A stretch of DNA of 33,899 nt from CAYXVU01 sp964468725. Lineage in GTDB: Bacteria > Acidobacteriota > Blastocatellia > UBA7656. Positions 7,760 to 15,124 of this stretch are shown one piece after another. The translations under genes and the position numbers were made by a program. Each line of letters opens with the position of its first letter. Within the stretch, counting starts at the first letter, position 1. The stretch is from contig CAYXVU010000042.1 of assembly GCA_964468725.1 (NCBI GenBank), positions 1 to 33,899 on the forward strand, read 5' to 3'. The notes under the pieces were generated by a model. It had not been told where the DNA came from, searched no databases, and saw only the letters and a list, made by a program, of their open reading frames with translations.

Positions 7760-8389
7760 ATGAGCGTACGAGATGAACGCGGCAAACGCGTGATTACTGA
7801 ACTCGAAGTGCGACTTGCCCAAGTCGGCGATACCCTTCGCATAGACGAAACCGCTTTGCTCACGCCCCTCGCCCGCGATGCGGTCAACGAACGCGGCATC
7901 ACCCTCGAGCGCGTCAGCCGCGCCGCCACCCGCGGCGGCAAGATCGCGCTCAGCGCCGATCATGGCGGTTATGAAATGAAAGAGTCGCTGAAACGGCTGC
8001 TTACCGAACTGGGTTACGAATTTCAAGACTTCGGCACCCATTCGACTGAGGCAGTGGATTATCCCGACTATGCCCACCTGGCAGCGCGTGCCGTTTCGCG
8101 CGGCGCGTGCGCGCTTGGAATCATCATTGATGGCGCAGGCATCGGTTCCTGTATGACGGCCAATAAAGTGCCCGGCGTGCGCGCCGCCATGTGTTACGAC
8201 GCGACGACGGCGCGCAACTCGCGCGAGCATAACGGCGCAAACGTCTTGACGTTGGGCGGCAAGTTGATTTCGACCGAGCAAATGCGCGAAATCGTCAGCG
8301 TATGGCTGACGACCGAACTGACCGAAGACCGCCATCGCCGCCGCGTCGCCAAGATTGATCAGGTGGCGCGCGAGTATCTGAAAGAGTGA
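7760..8389 (+). CDS. RpiB/LacAB-family sugar-phosphate isomerase with N-terminal extension
   Basis: Residues 60-209 match the ribose-5-phosphate isomerase B / LacAB fold, which interconverts aldose and ketose phosphates: SADHGGYEMKESLKRLL, DYPDYA, the anion-binding loop GAGIG, ANKVPGVRAAMCYD and SREHNGANVL. Two features are unusual. The catalytic Cys of E. coli RpiB (in CGTGIG) is Asp124 here (IIIDGAGIG). About 55 extra N-terminal residues carry a LTPLARDAVNERGI motif. From memory, this extension and the DGAGIG variant resemble RpiB-like proteins and other enzymes from bacterial microcompartment loci, but no shell gene is in this window. ATG 7760 follows GAAAGGGG. Substrate is uncertain; ribose-5-phosphate is only the family default. 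Confidence 0.85.
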   Translation: MSVRDERGKRVITELEVRLAQVGDTLRIDETALLTPLARDAVNERGITLERVSRAATRGGKIALSADHGGYEMKESLKRLLTELGYEFQDFGTHSTEAVDYPDYAHLAARAVSRGACALGIIIDGAGIGSCMTANKVPGVRAAMCYDATTARNSREHNGANVLTLGGKLISTEQMREIVSVWLTTELTEDRHRRRVAKIDQVAREYLKE

Positions 8390-8574
8390 ATCGTTGACCG
8401 CACGTTTTTACCTGCCCGCCGGTTTTCGCCTGCTGATTGCTGACTACTGACATAACCGAACCGACACAATGCCGCTGACGTTTGAAGAGGTGTTTTACGC
8501 GAGGGGCTCCCTGTTGCGTAAAGACAGACAAGAATTTTCTCAACGTTTTTTCATTCAGTCGGGTAGATATGAAC

Positions 8575-8581
8575 AGAGGAG
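8575..8581 (+). promoter_or_regulatory. Ribosome binding site that favours a TTG start for the ECF sigma gene
   Basis: AGAGGAG here sits 8 nt before TTG 8590 and 14 nt before ATG 8596. The upstream ATG 8569 has no recognisable site, so the start is probably TTG 8590. Confidence 0.5.
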
Positions 8582-8589
8582 CGAAAACA

Positions 8590-9237
8590 TTGACGATGAT
8601 AAGCGAGGTTGCGGTAACGCTCGGCATGACTAACCCAAGTAGCGAGAACCCGGCGGCGCCGTACAGCTCCTCCTTGCGAATTTGGATTGAGCAGGCGCGC
8701 GCTGGTAGCCATGCAGCCTTCGAGCAGATCATGCTCGCTTATCAACGTAAGGTCGTCACCATCGCTTGGCGACTGCTCGGCAATCAAGAGGATGCGCGGG
8801 ATGCAGCGCAAGAAGTCTTTCTGCGGGTCTACAAACATCTCGGTGGGTTCAAACCCGATCAGGACTTTTCTGGCTGGCTCTACCGCATCACCGTCAACGT
8901 CTGCCATGACTTGGCGCGCAAGCGCGGCAAACGTGAGCAACTTCTATCGCTTGAAGCGGAACAAGAACGCCCTTCGTTCGATGTGCGAAGCCCGGATGAT
9001 ACGGAAGAAGCGGCCATTCGCGCCGAACAACGCCGATTGGTGGCGCAGGCGATGGAGACCTTATCAAAAAAGGAACGCGCGGCGCTGATGCTCAGAGACT
9101 TTGAAGGGCTGCCGACGCCGGAAGTCGCGCGCCTCTTGGGTTCGACCGAAACCACGGTGCGGTCGCAAATCAGTACGGCGCGCGCCAAACTCAAACAGTT
9201 TCATGATCGCGTGTTGCAGCGGAGGAAGACGCTATGA
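8590..9237 (+). CDS. ECF-type RNA polymerase sigma factor (RpoE-like)
   Basis: The protein directs RNA polymerase to a specific set of promoters and is held inactive by its anti-sigma partner. Region 2 is visible as FEQIMLAYQRKVVTIAWRLL, DARDAAQEVFLRVYKHL and the FSGWLYRITVNVCHDLARK block. Region 4 appears as LSKKERAALMLRDFEGLPTPEVARLLGSTETTVRSQISTARAKL with its helix-turn-helix. There is no extra C-terminal domain. The start is uncertain (TTG 8590, ATG 8596 or ATG 8569); AGAGGAG at 8575-8581 favours 8590, giving 215 residues. The stop overlaps the start of the anti-sigma gene (ATGA), indicating translational coupling. The regulon is unknown. Confidence 0.93.
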   Translation: MTMISEVAVTLGMTNPSSENPAAPYSSSLRIWIEQARAGSHAAFEQIMLAYQRKVVTIAWRLLGNQEDARDAAQEVFLRVYKHLGGFKPDQDFSGWLYRITVNVCHDLARKRGKREQLLSLEAEQERPSFDVRSPDDTEEAAIRAEQRRLVAQAMETLSKKERAALMLRDFEGLPTPEVARLLGSTETTVRSQISTARAKLKQFHDRVLQRRKTL

Positions 9238-9992
9238 AGTGCAAGCGTGTTAATGAGTGGATGGCACTCTATGTTGCGGGCGACCTTGATCCGCATACCA
9301 GCCAACAGGTCGAGGCGCATCTGGCAAGTTGCGAAGCCTGCCGCGCGTTGTCATCCGAATATCAGGCCAGCCAAGAGTGGGCGCAAACCTACGAAGCTCC
9401 TCAGTTCGGCGAAGCGTTTTTGGCCGAACTGAGGGACAACGTGCTCGACGAAATTGCGAGGCGACCGCCGCGCCCTTCTTTTACGGCAATGGTCTTCGGT
9501 AGCTGGCTATGGAAGCCTGCGCTCGCGGCAGCCTTGCTGCTCTTGCTCGGCGGGCTGTCGCTCTACTTCTTAGGCAGCAACGACGATTTGCCGAATCATC
9601 AAGAGAGGGCGCGGGATGAGCAAACCACGCCGAACCCGCAACCTCCGATGCCTGTGCCGCAAGATGATGGCTCCAAAGTGGCAGATGCTACGCCGCCGCT
9701 CTCGCCTTCGGAGAGGCCGAAGCCCTCCACATCACGTCGGTCAGCCGGTGAAGGTAGGATGGCAAAGAGACAGAAACCCGACGCGCCGACTTTGCAACCA
9801 TCCGTTTCGCCGACTCCGTCACCCGTTGTCTCTCAGGCAATAGAACCGAGGAGCGCAACGCCGGAAGTCGAGGGCGCTACCCGCTCGGATGAACGCACGC
9901 AGATCGTCATTCAGACCGCTGACCCGAACATTCGCATCATCTGGTTCGCGCCGAAAATCAAGGAGGCGAGTGCCAACAACCCAATTACCTAA
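9234..9992 (+). CDS. Zinc-finger (zf-HC2) transmembrane anti-sigma factor
   Basis: The 252-residue protein should bind and restrain the sigma factor encoded just upstream. The cytoplasmic N terminus has the zinc-binding anti-sigma pattern: Cys3 followed by HLASCEAC (H-x3-C-x2-C) at about 29-36. One membrane helix lies near residues 93-113 (PALAAALLLLLGGLSLYFLG). The rest is a long, disordered Pro/Ser/Thr-rich periplasmic region ending in a short ordered motif, VIQTADPNIRIIWFAPK, which I recall from anti-sigma factors of related bacteria. Translation is coupled to the sigma gene by a 4-nt overlap. An exported secretin-N-like protein follows 61 nt later and is probably in the same operon. No proteolysis site can be assigned. 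Confidence 0.92.
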   Translation: MKCKRVNEWMALYVAGDLDPHTSQQVEAHLASCEACRALSSEYQASQEWAQTYEAPQFGEAFLAELRDNVLDEIARRPPRPSFTAMVFGSWLWKPALAAALLLLLGGLSLYFLGSNDDLPNHQERARDEQTTPNPQPPMPVPQDDGSKVADATPPLSPSERPKPSTSRRSAGEGRMAKRQKPDAPTLQPSVSPTPSPVVSQAIEPRSATPEVEGATRSDERTQIVIQTADPNIRIIWFAPKIKEASANNPIT

Positions 9993-10053
9993 TCCGTCGC
10001 AATCAACCGAACGGATAACCGGCCACCGGCCATTACTGTTATTAGGAGGCGAT

Positions 10054-10893
10054 ATGCGATTCCATCGAATGAAAATTTTGACAGCCCTGTTCCTGACTCT
10101 CTCCTTGAGCCTGATGACGTTAGGCCATCCCACTCAGTCAGCGACAACGCCGGAACCGCGCCAGCAACAAAATCCGGAGCGATCCTTACAGGCAAAGATT
10201 TTTACCGTCAAACATCATGAGCCGGAAGATTTGCTGCGCGTCATTACGCCGCTCGGCAGCGGACGCGGCAATGCGACAATGCAGTTTAGCCGCGAGTTGC
10301 GGACGATCACGGTGCGGGATTACCCCGAAAATATCGCCGCGATAGAAGAGGCGCTCAAAGTGCTGGATGTGCCACAAGCGATGGCGACACCGCGCCAAAG
10401 CATCGAGTTTCATGTCCATATTCTGGTCGCCTCCAACGAGGCTGCGCCCTCGTCAACTCCCCCTGACGAGTTGAAGGATGTGATTAAGCAATTGCAGGCG
10501 ACTTTGAATTATAAGAACTACAGCGTGATGACCTCTTCTTTTCATCGCACCAAAGAAGGCAATCAAGGCGTATCCAACAACGGGGTTGCGGAATCGAAAC
10601 TCTTCAATGTCAATACGCCGAACGGCAACCCCATCTTCTTCAACTATGCGCTATCGCCGATCACGGTGACGACCAATGCCGCTAGCGGCGCGACCGTGCA
10701 AGTCGGCATGCTGTCGTTTGGCATGAAGGTGCCGTTAAATGTCGGAACCGCTACCCATGTTTCGATCAACTACGAAAACATCGGCTTTCGCACTCCTCTC
10801 AGCTTGGGCGTAGGCGAAAAAGTGATCGCCGGAACGACCGCCATGGGCGATAAAGGGGTGGTCTTGGTGTTGACGGCCAAAATTCTGAAATAA
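10054..10893 (+). CDS. Exported protein with secretin N-domain-like region
   Basis: The 279-residue product has a signal peptide (MKILTALFLTLSLSLMTLG). It is followed by about 75 residues resembling the short N1/NolW repeat of secretins: IFTVKHHEPEDLLRVI, then ITVRDYPENIAAIEEALKVLDVP. The remaining beta-rich part (about 115-279) is not recognised and has no secretin pore domain, so it is not a complete secretin. The ATG is preceded by AGGAGG at 10044-10049. It closes the sigma/anti-sigma operon and ends at a strong terminator (10919-10956). It may be an envelope assembly protein or the stress target sensed by the ECF system; that role is inferred from position only. Confidence 0.72.
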   Translation: MRFHRMKILTALFLTLSLSLMTLGHPTQSATTPEPRQQQNPERSLQAKIFTVKHHEPEDLLRVITPLGSGRGNATMQFSRELRTITVRDYPENIAAIEEALKVLDVPQAMATPRQSIEFHVHILVASNEAAPSSTPPDELKDVIKQLQATLNYKNYSVMTSSFHRTKEGNQGVSNNGVAESKLFNVNTPNGNPIFFNYALSPITVTTNAASGATVQVGMLSFGMKVPLNVGTATHVSINYENIGFRTPLSLGVGEKVIAGTTAMGDKGVVLVLTAKILK

Positions 10894-10918
10894 CCGATTT
10901 CTTCCATGGTGACCATTT

Positions 10919-10956
10919 GCCGGATGCCTCGGCGACGAGGAGCATCCGGCTTTTTT
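10919..10956 (+). terminator. Rho-independent terminator
   Basis: The stem GCCGGATGC (10919-10927) / GCATCCGGC (10942-10950) encloses an inner CTCG-gcga-CGAG hairpin and is followed by six Ts (10951-10956). It ends the sigma/anti-sigma/secretin-N-like operon. Confidence 0.95.
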
Positions 10957-11005
10957 GTGCTGGCAAGCCCTCGATTTTTCGAACGGATGGGCGCGATTTC
11001 GATTC

Positions 11006-11034
11006 TTGCATCACGCCCCCATTTGGAATAGTAT
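11006..11034 (+). promoter_or_regulatory. Candidate promoter of the DUF465 gene
   Basis: TTGCAT (11006-11011) and TAGTAT (11029-11034) are 17 nt apart, placed about 60 nt upstream of the start codon at 11092 and just after a terminator. The same TAGTAT -10 with 17-nt spacing recurs at 19835-19863. Confidence 0.5.
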
Positions 11035-11091
11035 CTTGGCCGGTAGGGATAATACTGGTCTTGAAAAACTCACCAAACAGGAGGAACTCCG

Positions 11092-11331
11092 ATGACGTTT
11101 TCTGAAACCGAAGCGCTCAAGCAACAATTGATTGCCGATAATGCGCAGTTTGCCGCTCTCGCTCAAGAGCATAAGCAGTACGAAGAACGATTGAGCGAAT
11201 TGGCCGCTTTGCATTATCCGAGCGCTGAGGAACAGATGGAGGAAGCGACTCTCAAGAAGAAGAAGTTATATATTAAAGACCAGATGGAAACGATGATGCG
11301 CCGCTATAAAGAACAAGCGGTGGGGCACTGA
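11092..11331 (+). CDS. YdcH-like DUF465 family small protein
   Basis: This 79-residue, highly charged helical protein matches the pattern of the DUF465/YdcH family: an initial helix, a HKQYEERLSELAALHYPSAEEQMEEATLKKKKLYIKDQM core and a basic end. Members are small coiled-coil cytoplasmic proteins whose function is not known. The start is well set by AGGAGG about 6 nt upstream of ATG 11092. It has its own candidate promoter (11006-11034) and no obvious operon partner, since the psd gene begins about 270 nt later. Confidence 0.82.
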   Translation: MTFSETEALKQQLIADNAQFAALAQEHKQYEERLSELAALHYPSAEEQMEEATLKKKKLYIKDQMETMMRRYKEQAVGH

Positions 11332-11598
11332 TCGCGCTTTTTCATCGTTTGTCACCATCGAACCGTTTTTACCCGAATCCTGACAGGTTATTACTGACCG
11401 TTCAATATCCGCGTATCTTTCCTACGCAGGCTGAGCCGAATTGCCAGACAATCGGCGCGGTCGAAACCTGTCCGATAGTGAAGGCCTGACCGCGCGGCAA
11501 GGGATTCGACTCCTTTCCATCCTTTGTCTGTCGTGTGGCGAGCGTTGCGCCGGTCGCGCTTGCCAGAAAGCCGAAGCGTACCCCACAATCGAAACCTC

Positions 11599-12219
11599 AT
11601 GGCCAAAGAAGGCATACCCTATATCATTCTCTTTCTTCTCCCGGCGCTGTTCTTCGGTTGGTTGACCTGGTGGGTGGCGGCGGGCGGTTGTTTGCTGTTG
11701 GCTGCATTTATGGCCTTTTTCTTCCGCGACCCTCAACGTCAATCCCCTGCCGATGACCGCTTGATTCTTTCGCCCGCCGATGGCCGGGTGGTGATGGTCG
11801 TGCCTGTCGAACCCACAGCGAAAGATTCACCGACACAGGTCTCCATCTTCCTCTCGCCGCTTGATGTCCACATCAATCGTTCGCCTATTGCCGGTGAGAT
11901 CACCGATGTGGTGTACAAACCCGGCGCTTTTCATATCGCATCGCGTGACATTGCGTCGGTTGAAAATGAACAGAACGTCATCACGGTACGCGGCGCACGG
12001 GTAACGATTCTCTATCGGCAGATTGCTGGTGTGTTAGCGCGTCGCGTCGTCTTTTGGAAGCAGCCGGGTGATTGTGTGCAAGCGGGCGAGCGCATCGGCT
12101 TGATGAAGTTCAGTTCGCGCATGGATGTTATAATGCCTGCGGAGGTCGAACCGCTGGTTGAAAAAGAGCAGCGCGTCGTCGGCGGGGTGACCGTCATCGG
12201 ACGAGTCAAATCATCATAA
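11599..12219 (+). CDS. psd: Phosphatidylserine decarboxylase proenzyme, short type
   Basis: The enzyme converts phosphatidylserine to phosphatidylethanolamine using a pyruvoyl group made by self-cleavage at a serine. The 206-residue protein has N-terminal hydrophobic segments (about 7-41), then FFRDPQR, SPADGRV, LSPLDVHINRSP with the conserved His91, and HIASRD followed by NE. Near the C terminus the usual Gly-Ser cleavage pair (FGSR) reads FSSR (residues 171-174). The reactive Ser173 is kept, but the preceding Gly is Ser, a GGT-to-AGT type change. Activity is therefore probable but not certain. ATG 11599 has no clear ribosome binding site; upstream in-frame starts at 11524 lack homology-like sequence. 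pssA follows 35 nt later, giving a phosphatidylethanolamine operon. Confidence 0.93.
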   Translation: MAKEGIPYIILFLLPALFFGWLTWWVAAGGCLLLAAFMAFFFRDPQRQSPADDRLILSPADGRVVMVVPVEPTAKDSPTQVSIFLSPLDVHINRSPIAGEITDVVYKPGAFHIASRDIASVENEQNVITVRGARVTILYRQIAGVLARRVVFWKQPGDCVQAGERIGLMKFSSRMDVIMPAEVEPLVEKEQRVVGGVTVIGRVKSS

Positions 12220-12254
12220 CCCATTGCCTGCATCGCAGGCCTCCGGAGATTATT

Positions 12255-13193
12255 ATGCCGAATCGCAGATGGAATGTAAAAAATGAGCAGGAAGCCCGCA
12301 AACTTCGCCATCAATGGCGCAAAACGGTTTATGTCTTTCCCAGCCTGATCACCACAGCAAACATCTTCTGCGGGTTCTACTCGGTGATGGAATCGTTGCT
12401 CGGCATTCAATCGTTGGCCTTACAAAACGTTGCGGGCGCGACCGATCACTTCAATCGAGCCGCGCTCAATATCGGGTTCGCCACCCTCTTCGATTTTCTG
12501 GATGGCAACATTGCGCGGCTGACGGGAGCCACATCGGAATTCGGCATCGAACTCGATGCGATTGCCGATGTGATGTCGTTTGGCATCGCTCCGGCGGTCT
12601 TGGCTTTCGCTTGGGGGTACGGGCAAGTGCCGGGAATGCACAAAGTGGCCTGGGGGGTGTCCTTCGTCTTTGTCATTTGCGGGGCGCTCAGGCTGGCGCG
12701 ATTCAATGTCTTAGCCCGACAGCCAAGCCCGACGCCGACGAAGAGTGGACGAGCAGAGAAAAAAGCTTTCGTCGGTATGCCCATTCCTGCCGGGGCAAGC
12801 ATGTTGGCGGCCATTGTGCATTTTGCGCCCGTCCCGATAGCCCACAAAGCGGTGGTGAACTTTCCGATCTTCGGGCTGAACATCATCTTGGATGCGCGCG
12901 TTTACGCCATCGCGCAACTGGTCATGATGTTCGGTCTGGCCTTGCTGATGATTTCGACAATTCGCTATTCCAGTATGAAGAATCTCGGCTCCGGCAACTA
13001 CCACCCGCGCACCCTGATTTTGGCCATCACCCTGTTGGGTCTCTGCATCTGGTTTTATTCCGAATGGTCGCTGCTGATTATCGCAACCATCTATTCAACG
13101 CATGGGCTGATCGCCAAGCTGTGGTCATTCGTCCGCCCGCGCCCAGCGAGCGCCGAATCCAGCGAACTGGAGTTAGAGGAGCAACGCAATTGA
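12255..13193 (+). CDS. pssA: CDP-diacylglycerol-serine O-phosphatidyltransferase
   Basis: The enzyme makes phosphatidylserine from CDP-diacylglycerol and serine at the membrane, feeding the psd product. The CDP-alcohol phosphatidyltransferase signature is complete: D83-G84-x2-A87-R88-x8-G97-x3-D101-x3-D105. About seven to eight hydrophobic helices follow, as in the integral membrane type of PssA. At 312 residues it is somewhat longer than the Bacillus-type enzyme, with a basic N-terminal 25 residues and a Glu-rich tail. The start is preceded by GGAG. It lies between psd and the racemase-family gene, and its TGA overlaps the TTG start of the latter. Confidence 0.95.
   Translation: MPNRRWNVKNEQEARKLRHQWRKTVYVFPSLITTANIFCGFYSVMESLLGIQSLALQNVAGATDHFNRAALNIGFATLFDFLDGNIARLTGATSEFGIELDAIADVMSFGIAPAVLAFAWGYGQVPGMHKVAWGVSFVFVICGALRLARFNVLARQPSPTPTKSGRAEKKAFVGMPIPAGASMLAAIVHFAPVPIAHKAVVNFPIFGLNIILDARVYAIAQLVMMFGLALLMISTIRYSSMKNLGSGNYHPRTLILAITLLGLCIWFYSEWSLLIIATIYSTHGLIAKLWSFVRPRPASAESSELELEEQRN
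13175..13181 (+). promoter_or_regulatory. Ribosome binding site that fixes a TTG start
   Basis: AGAGGAG lies 8 nt before TTG 13190. The open frame extends far upstream through pssA, but that part is only the shadow of pssA; this site and the match to the racemase family set the true start. Confidence 0.7.
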
Positions 13194-13945
13194 AGACCAT
13201 AGGTATCGCTGCACACAGCGCGGAAGGCGGCGCGCTCTGTTTTCTTACTGCCTGTCGGGAAGGAGCCGTGCACCTCGGCGCGCATATGCATCCGACCATT
13301 GTTGTGAGCGCCGTGCCGATGGGGTTGAGCATGCCGGGTTGGCAGACGGATGACTACCCATCCATCGCAAGATACCTCTCTCAAGGGGTGCGACAAGTCG
13401 CAGACGCGGGAGCCGATTTCTATATCTGCCCGGACAATACCGCGCATCTGGTTTTAGAACAAATTGCCCCCGACCTGCCGATACCAGGGCTGCATATCGC
13501 GGAGGTGGTCGGTCACGAAATCATGACGAACGGATGGAAGCGCGTAGGACTTTTGGGAACCAAATGGACGATGACCGGAAGGGTCTACGCCAGGGCGCTG
13601 AGCGAAAGAGGATTGGAGCGCATGATTCCCGACGAGCTGATGAGGGAGCAACTCAACGCCGCGATCTTTGAGGAACTCTGTCAAGGAATCTTCTATGAAA
13701 AGACCACAGACCTGTTCTTACAGGCGATTGCCGATCTGCAATCACGGGGCGCGGAATGCGTCATTCTGGGCTGCACGGAAATCCCTCTGATCGTAACTTC
13801 GGCCAACTCGCCGCTGCCCATACTGGATTCGACGCGACTGCTTGCGAAATATGCCGTGCGCGAAGCCTTGAATGAGCAACCTGTCACGATCAACGCGGGA
13901 TGGTTGGTCGCTGCGCCAGTAGCCAACTCTGGTTTTACCCGCTGA
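13190..13945 (+). CDS. Aspartate/glutamate racemase-family protein
   Basis: The 251-residue product starts at TTG (KTIGIAAHSAEGGAL) and matches the Asp/Glu racemase superfamily, which uses two cysteines to invert amino-acid stereochemistry. The second catalytic motif is intact (ILGCTEIPLI, Cys195). At the first, where CNTAH is usual, the sequence is CPDNTAH, so Asp82 sits in the cysteine position and Cys80 is two residues earlier. I recall this CPDNT variant from a subgroup of unproven function, so racemase activity should not be assumed. TTGA overlaps the pssA stop, so it is translationally coupled to the lipid genes. It faces hemB with only 8 nt between stop codons. Confidence 0.87.
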   Translation: MKTIGIAAHSAEGGALCFLTACREGAVHLGAHMHPTIVVSAVPMGLSMPGWQTDDYPSIARYLSQGVRQVADAGADFYICPDNTAHLVLEQIAPDLPIPGLHIAEVVGHEIMTNGWKRVGLLGTKWTMTGRVYARALSERGLERMIPDELMREQLNAAIFEELCQGIFYEKTTDLFLQAIADLQSRGAECVILGCTEIPLIVTSANSPLPILDSTRLLAKYAVREALNEQPVTINAGWLVAAPVANSGFTR

Positions 13946-13953
13946 TGTAAGAG

Positions 13954-14919
13954 TCACAACCTTTCAGCAATCACTTTGGCAAAGTAGGTCAAGATCATAT
14001 CCGCACCGGCGCGTTTGATGGCGGTGAGCGATTCTAAAGCAACCCGCTCTTCATCAATCCACCCCAATCGTCCGGCGGCTTTAACCATCGCGTACTCGCC
14101 CGACACTTGATAAGCTGCGACCGGCACATCGAAGCGCTCGCGCACGGCGCGAATAATGTCAAGGTAAGCAATCGCCGGTTTGACCATCAGCATATCCGCG
14201 CCTTGCTCCAAATCGAGCGCCGCTTCGCGCAAGGCTTCGCGCCCATTGGCCGGGTCCATTTGATAGCCGCGACGGTCGCCGAATTGCGGGGCCGATTGCG
14301 CGGCTTCACGAAACGGCCCATAGAAGGCGGAGGCATACTTTACGGCATAAGAGAGGATCGGCACTTGTTCAAATCCCGCTTGATCGAGGGCGGCGCGAAT
14401 CGCTGCAACGAACCCGTCCATCATGTTTGACGGGGCGATGATGTCGGCACCGGCTTCGGCCTGCGCGACGGCGGTTTGTGCCAACAAATCGAGAGTCGGA
14501 TCATTGAGTACTTCGCCCTTTTCGATGACGCCGCAGTGACCGTGATCGGTGTATTCGCACAGGCAGTTGTCAGCGATGACAATCAATTCGCCAACTTCCC
14601 GTTTGATGGCGCGAATGGCGCGTTGCACGATGCCATCTTCGGCATAGGCCTCTTTGCCGACCGCGTCTTTCTCATCGGGCACGCCGAACAAAATCACTGA
14701 GCGCACCCCTGCGCGAAAGGCGCTTTCGGCTTCGCGCACCAACTGGTCAACCGAGAAGTTATAACAGCCGGGCATGGAAGCAATCTCTTTTCGCACCCCT
14801 TCGCCTTCGCAGACAAAGAGGGGGTAGACGAAATCATCGGGTGATAGCCGCGTCTCGCGTACCATCGCGCGCAGAACCTCCGTGCGTCGCAATCGTCGCG
14901 GTCGGTGAATCAGATTCAT
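13954..14919 (-). CDS. hemB: Delta-aminolevulinic acid dehydratase (porphobilinogen synthase)
   Basis: HemB joins two 5-aminolevulinate molecules to porphobilinogen, an early step toward heme. The 321-residue protein has RPRRLRRTEVLRAMVRET at the N terminus and a zinc site DNCLCEYTDHGHCG (Cys119, Cys121, Cys129). The two active-site lysines are Lys194 in SYAVKYASAFYGPFR and Lys247 in MLMVKPA. The cysteine-rich site indicates the zinc-dependent rather than the magnesium-only form. AAGGAGCGAGG precedes the ATG. It is transcribed alone, convergent with the psd-pssA-racemase operon. The heme it supplies would serve the cytochromes further right, though they are not linked to it. Confidence 0.98.
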   Translation of the reverse strand: MNLIHRPRRLRRTEVLRAMVRETRLSPDDFVYPLFVCEGEGVRKEIASMPGCYNFSVDQLVREAESAFRAGVRSVILFGVPDEKDAVGKEAYAEDGIVQRAIRAIKREVGELIVIADNCLCEYTDHGHCGVIEKGEVLNDPTLDLLAQTAVAQAEAGADIIAPSNMMDGFVAAIRAALDQAGFEQVPILSYAVKYASAFYGPFREAAQSAPQFGDRRGYQMDPANGREALREAALDLEQGADMLMVKPAIAYLDIIRAVRERFDVPVAAYQVSGEYAMVKAAGRLGWIDEERVALESLTAIKRAGADMILTYFAKVIAERL

Positions 14920-15124
14920 AAACCTCGCTCCTTATCAAACCGGACTGTGATGATGACCATCCGTATTGTACACGCCTCGCCGCGCGCCCTAAAAGGAGAC
15001 GGTATGGATCAGATAAATTGAGTAAGGGCGGACTGTCCGCCAGGGAGAGCTATATTGGTTACAAGTCCCGCAATGAGATTGGGCACGATATCCATTGGTA
15101 CAAGGATAGAGATCGTATGGACGA

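Noticed and set aside
7760..8389. Bacterial microcompartment locus suggested by the RpiB-like protein
   Set aside because: No shell protein or signature aldehyde enzyme is present in the window.
12314..13189. Long upstream part of an open frame that continues into the racemase gene
   Set aside because: It overlaps pssA in another frame, has no family resemblance, and a good ribosome binding site puts the true start at TTG 13190.
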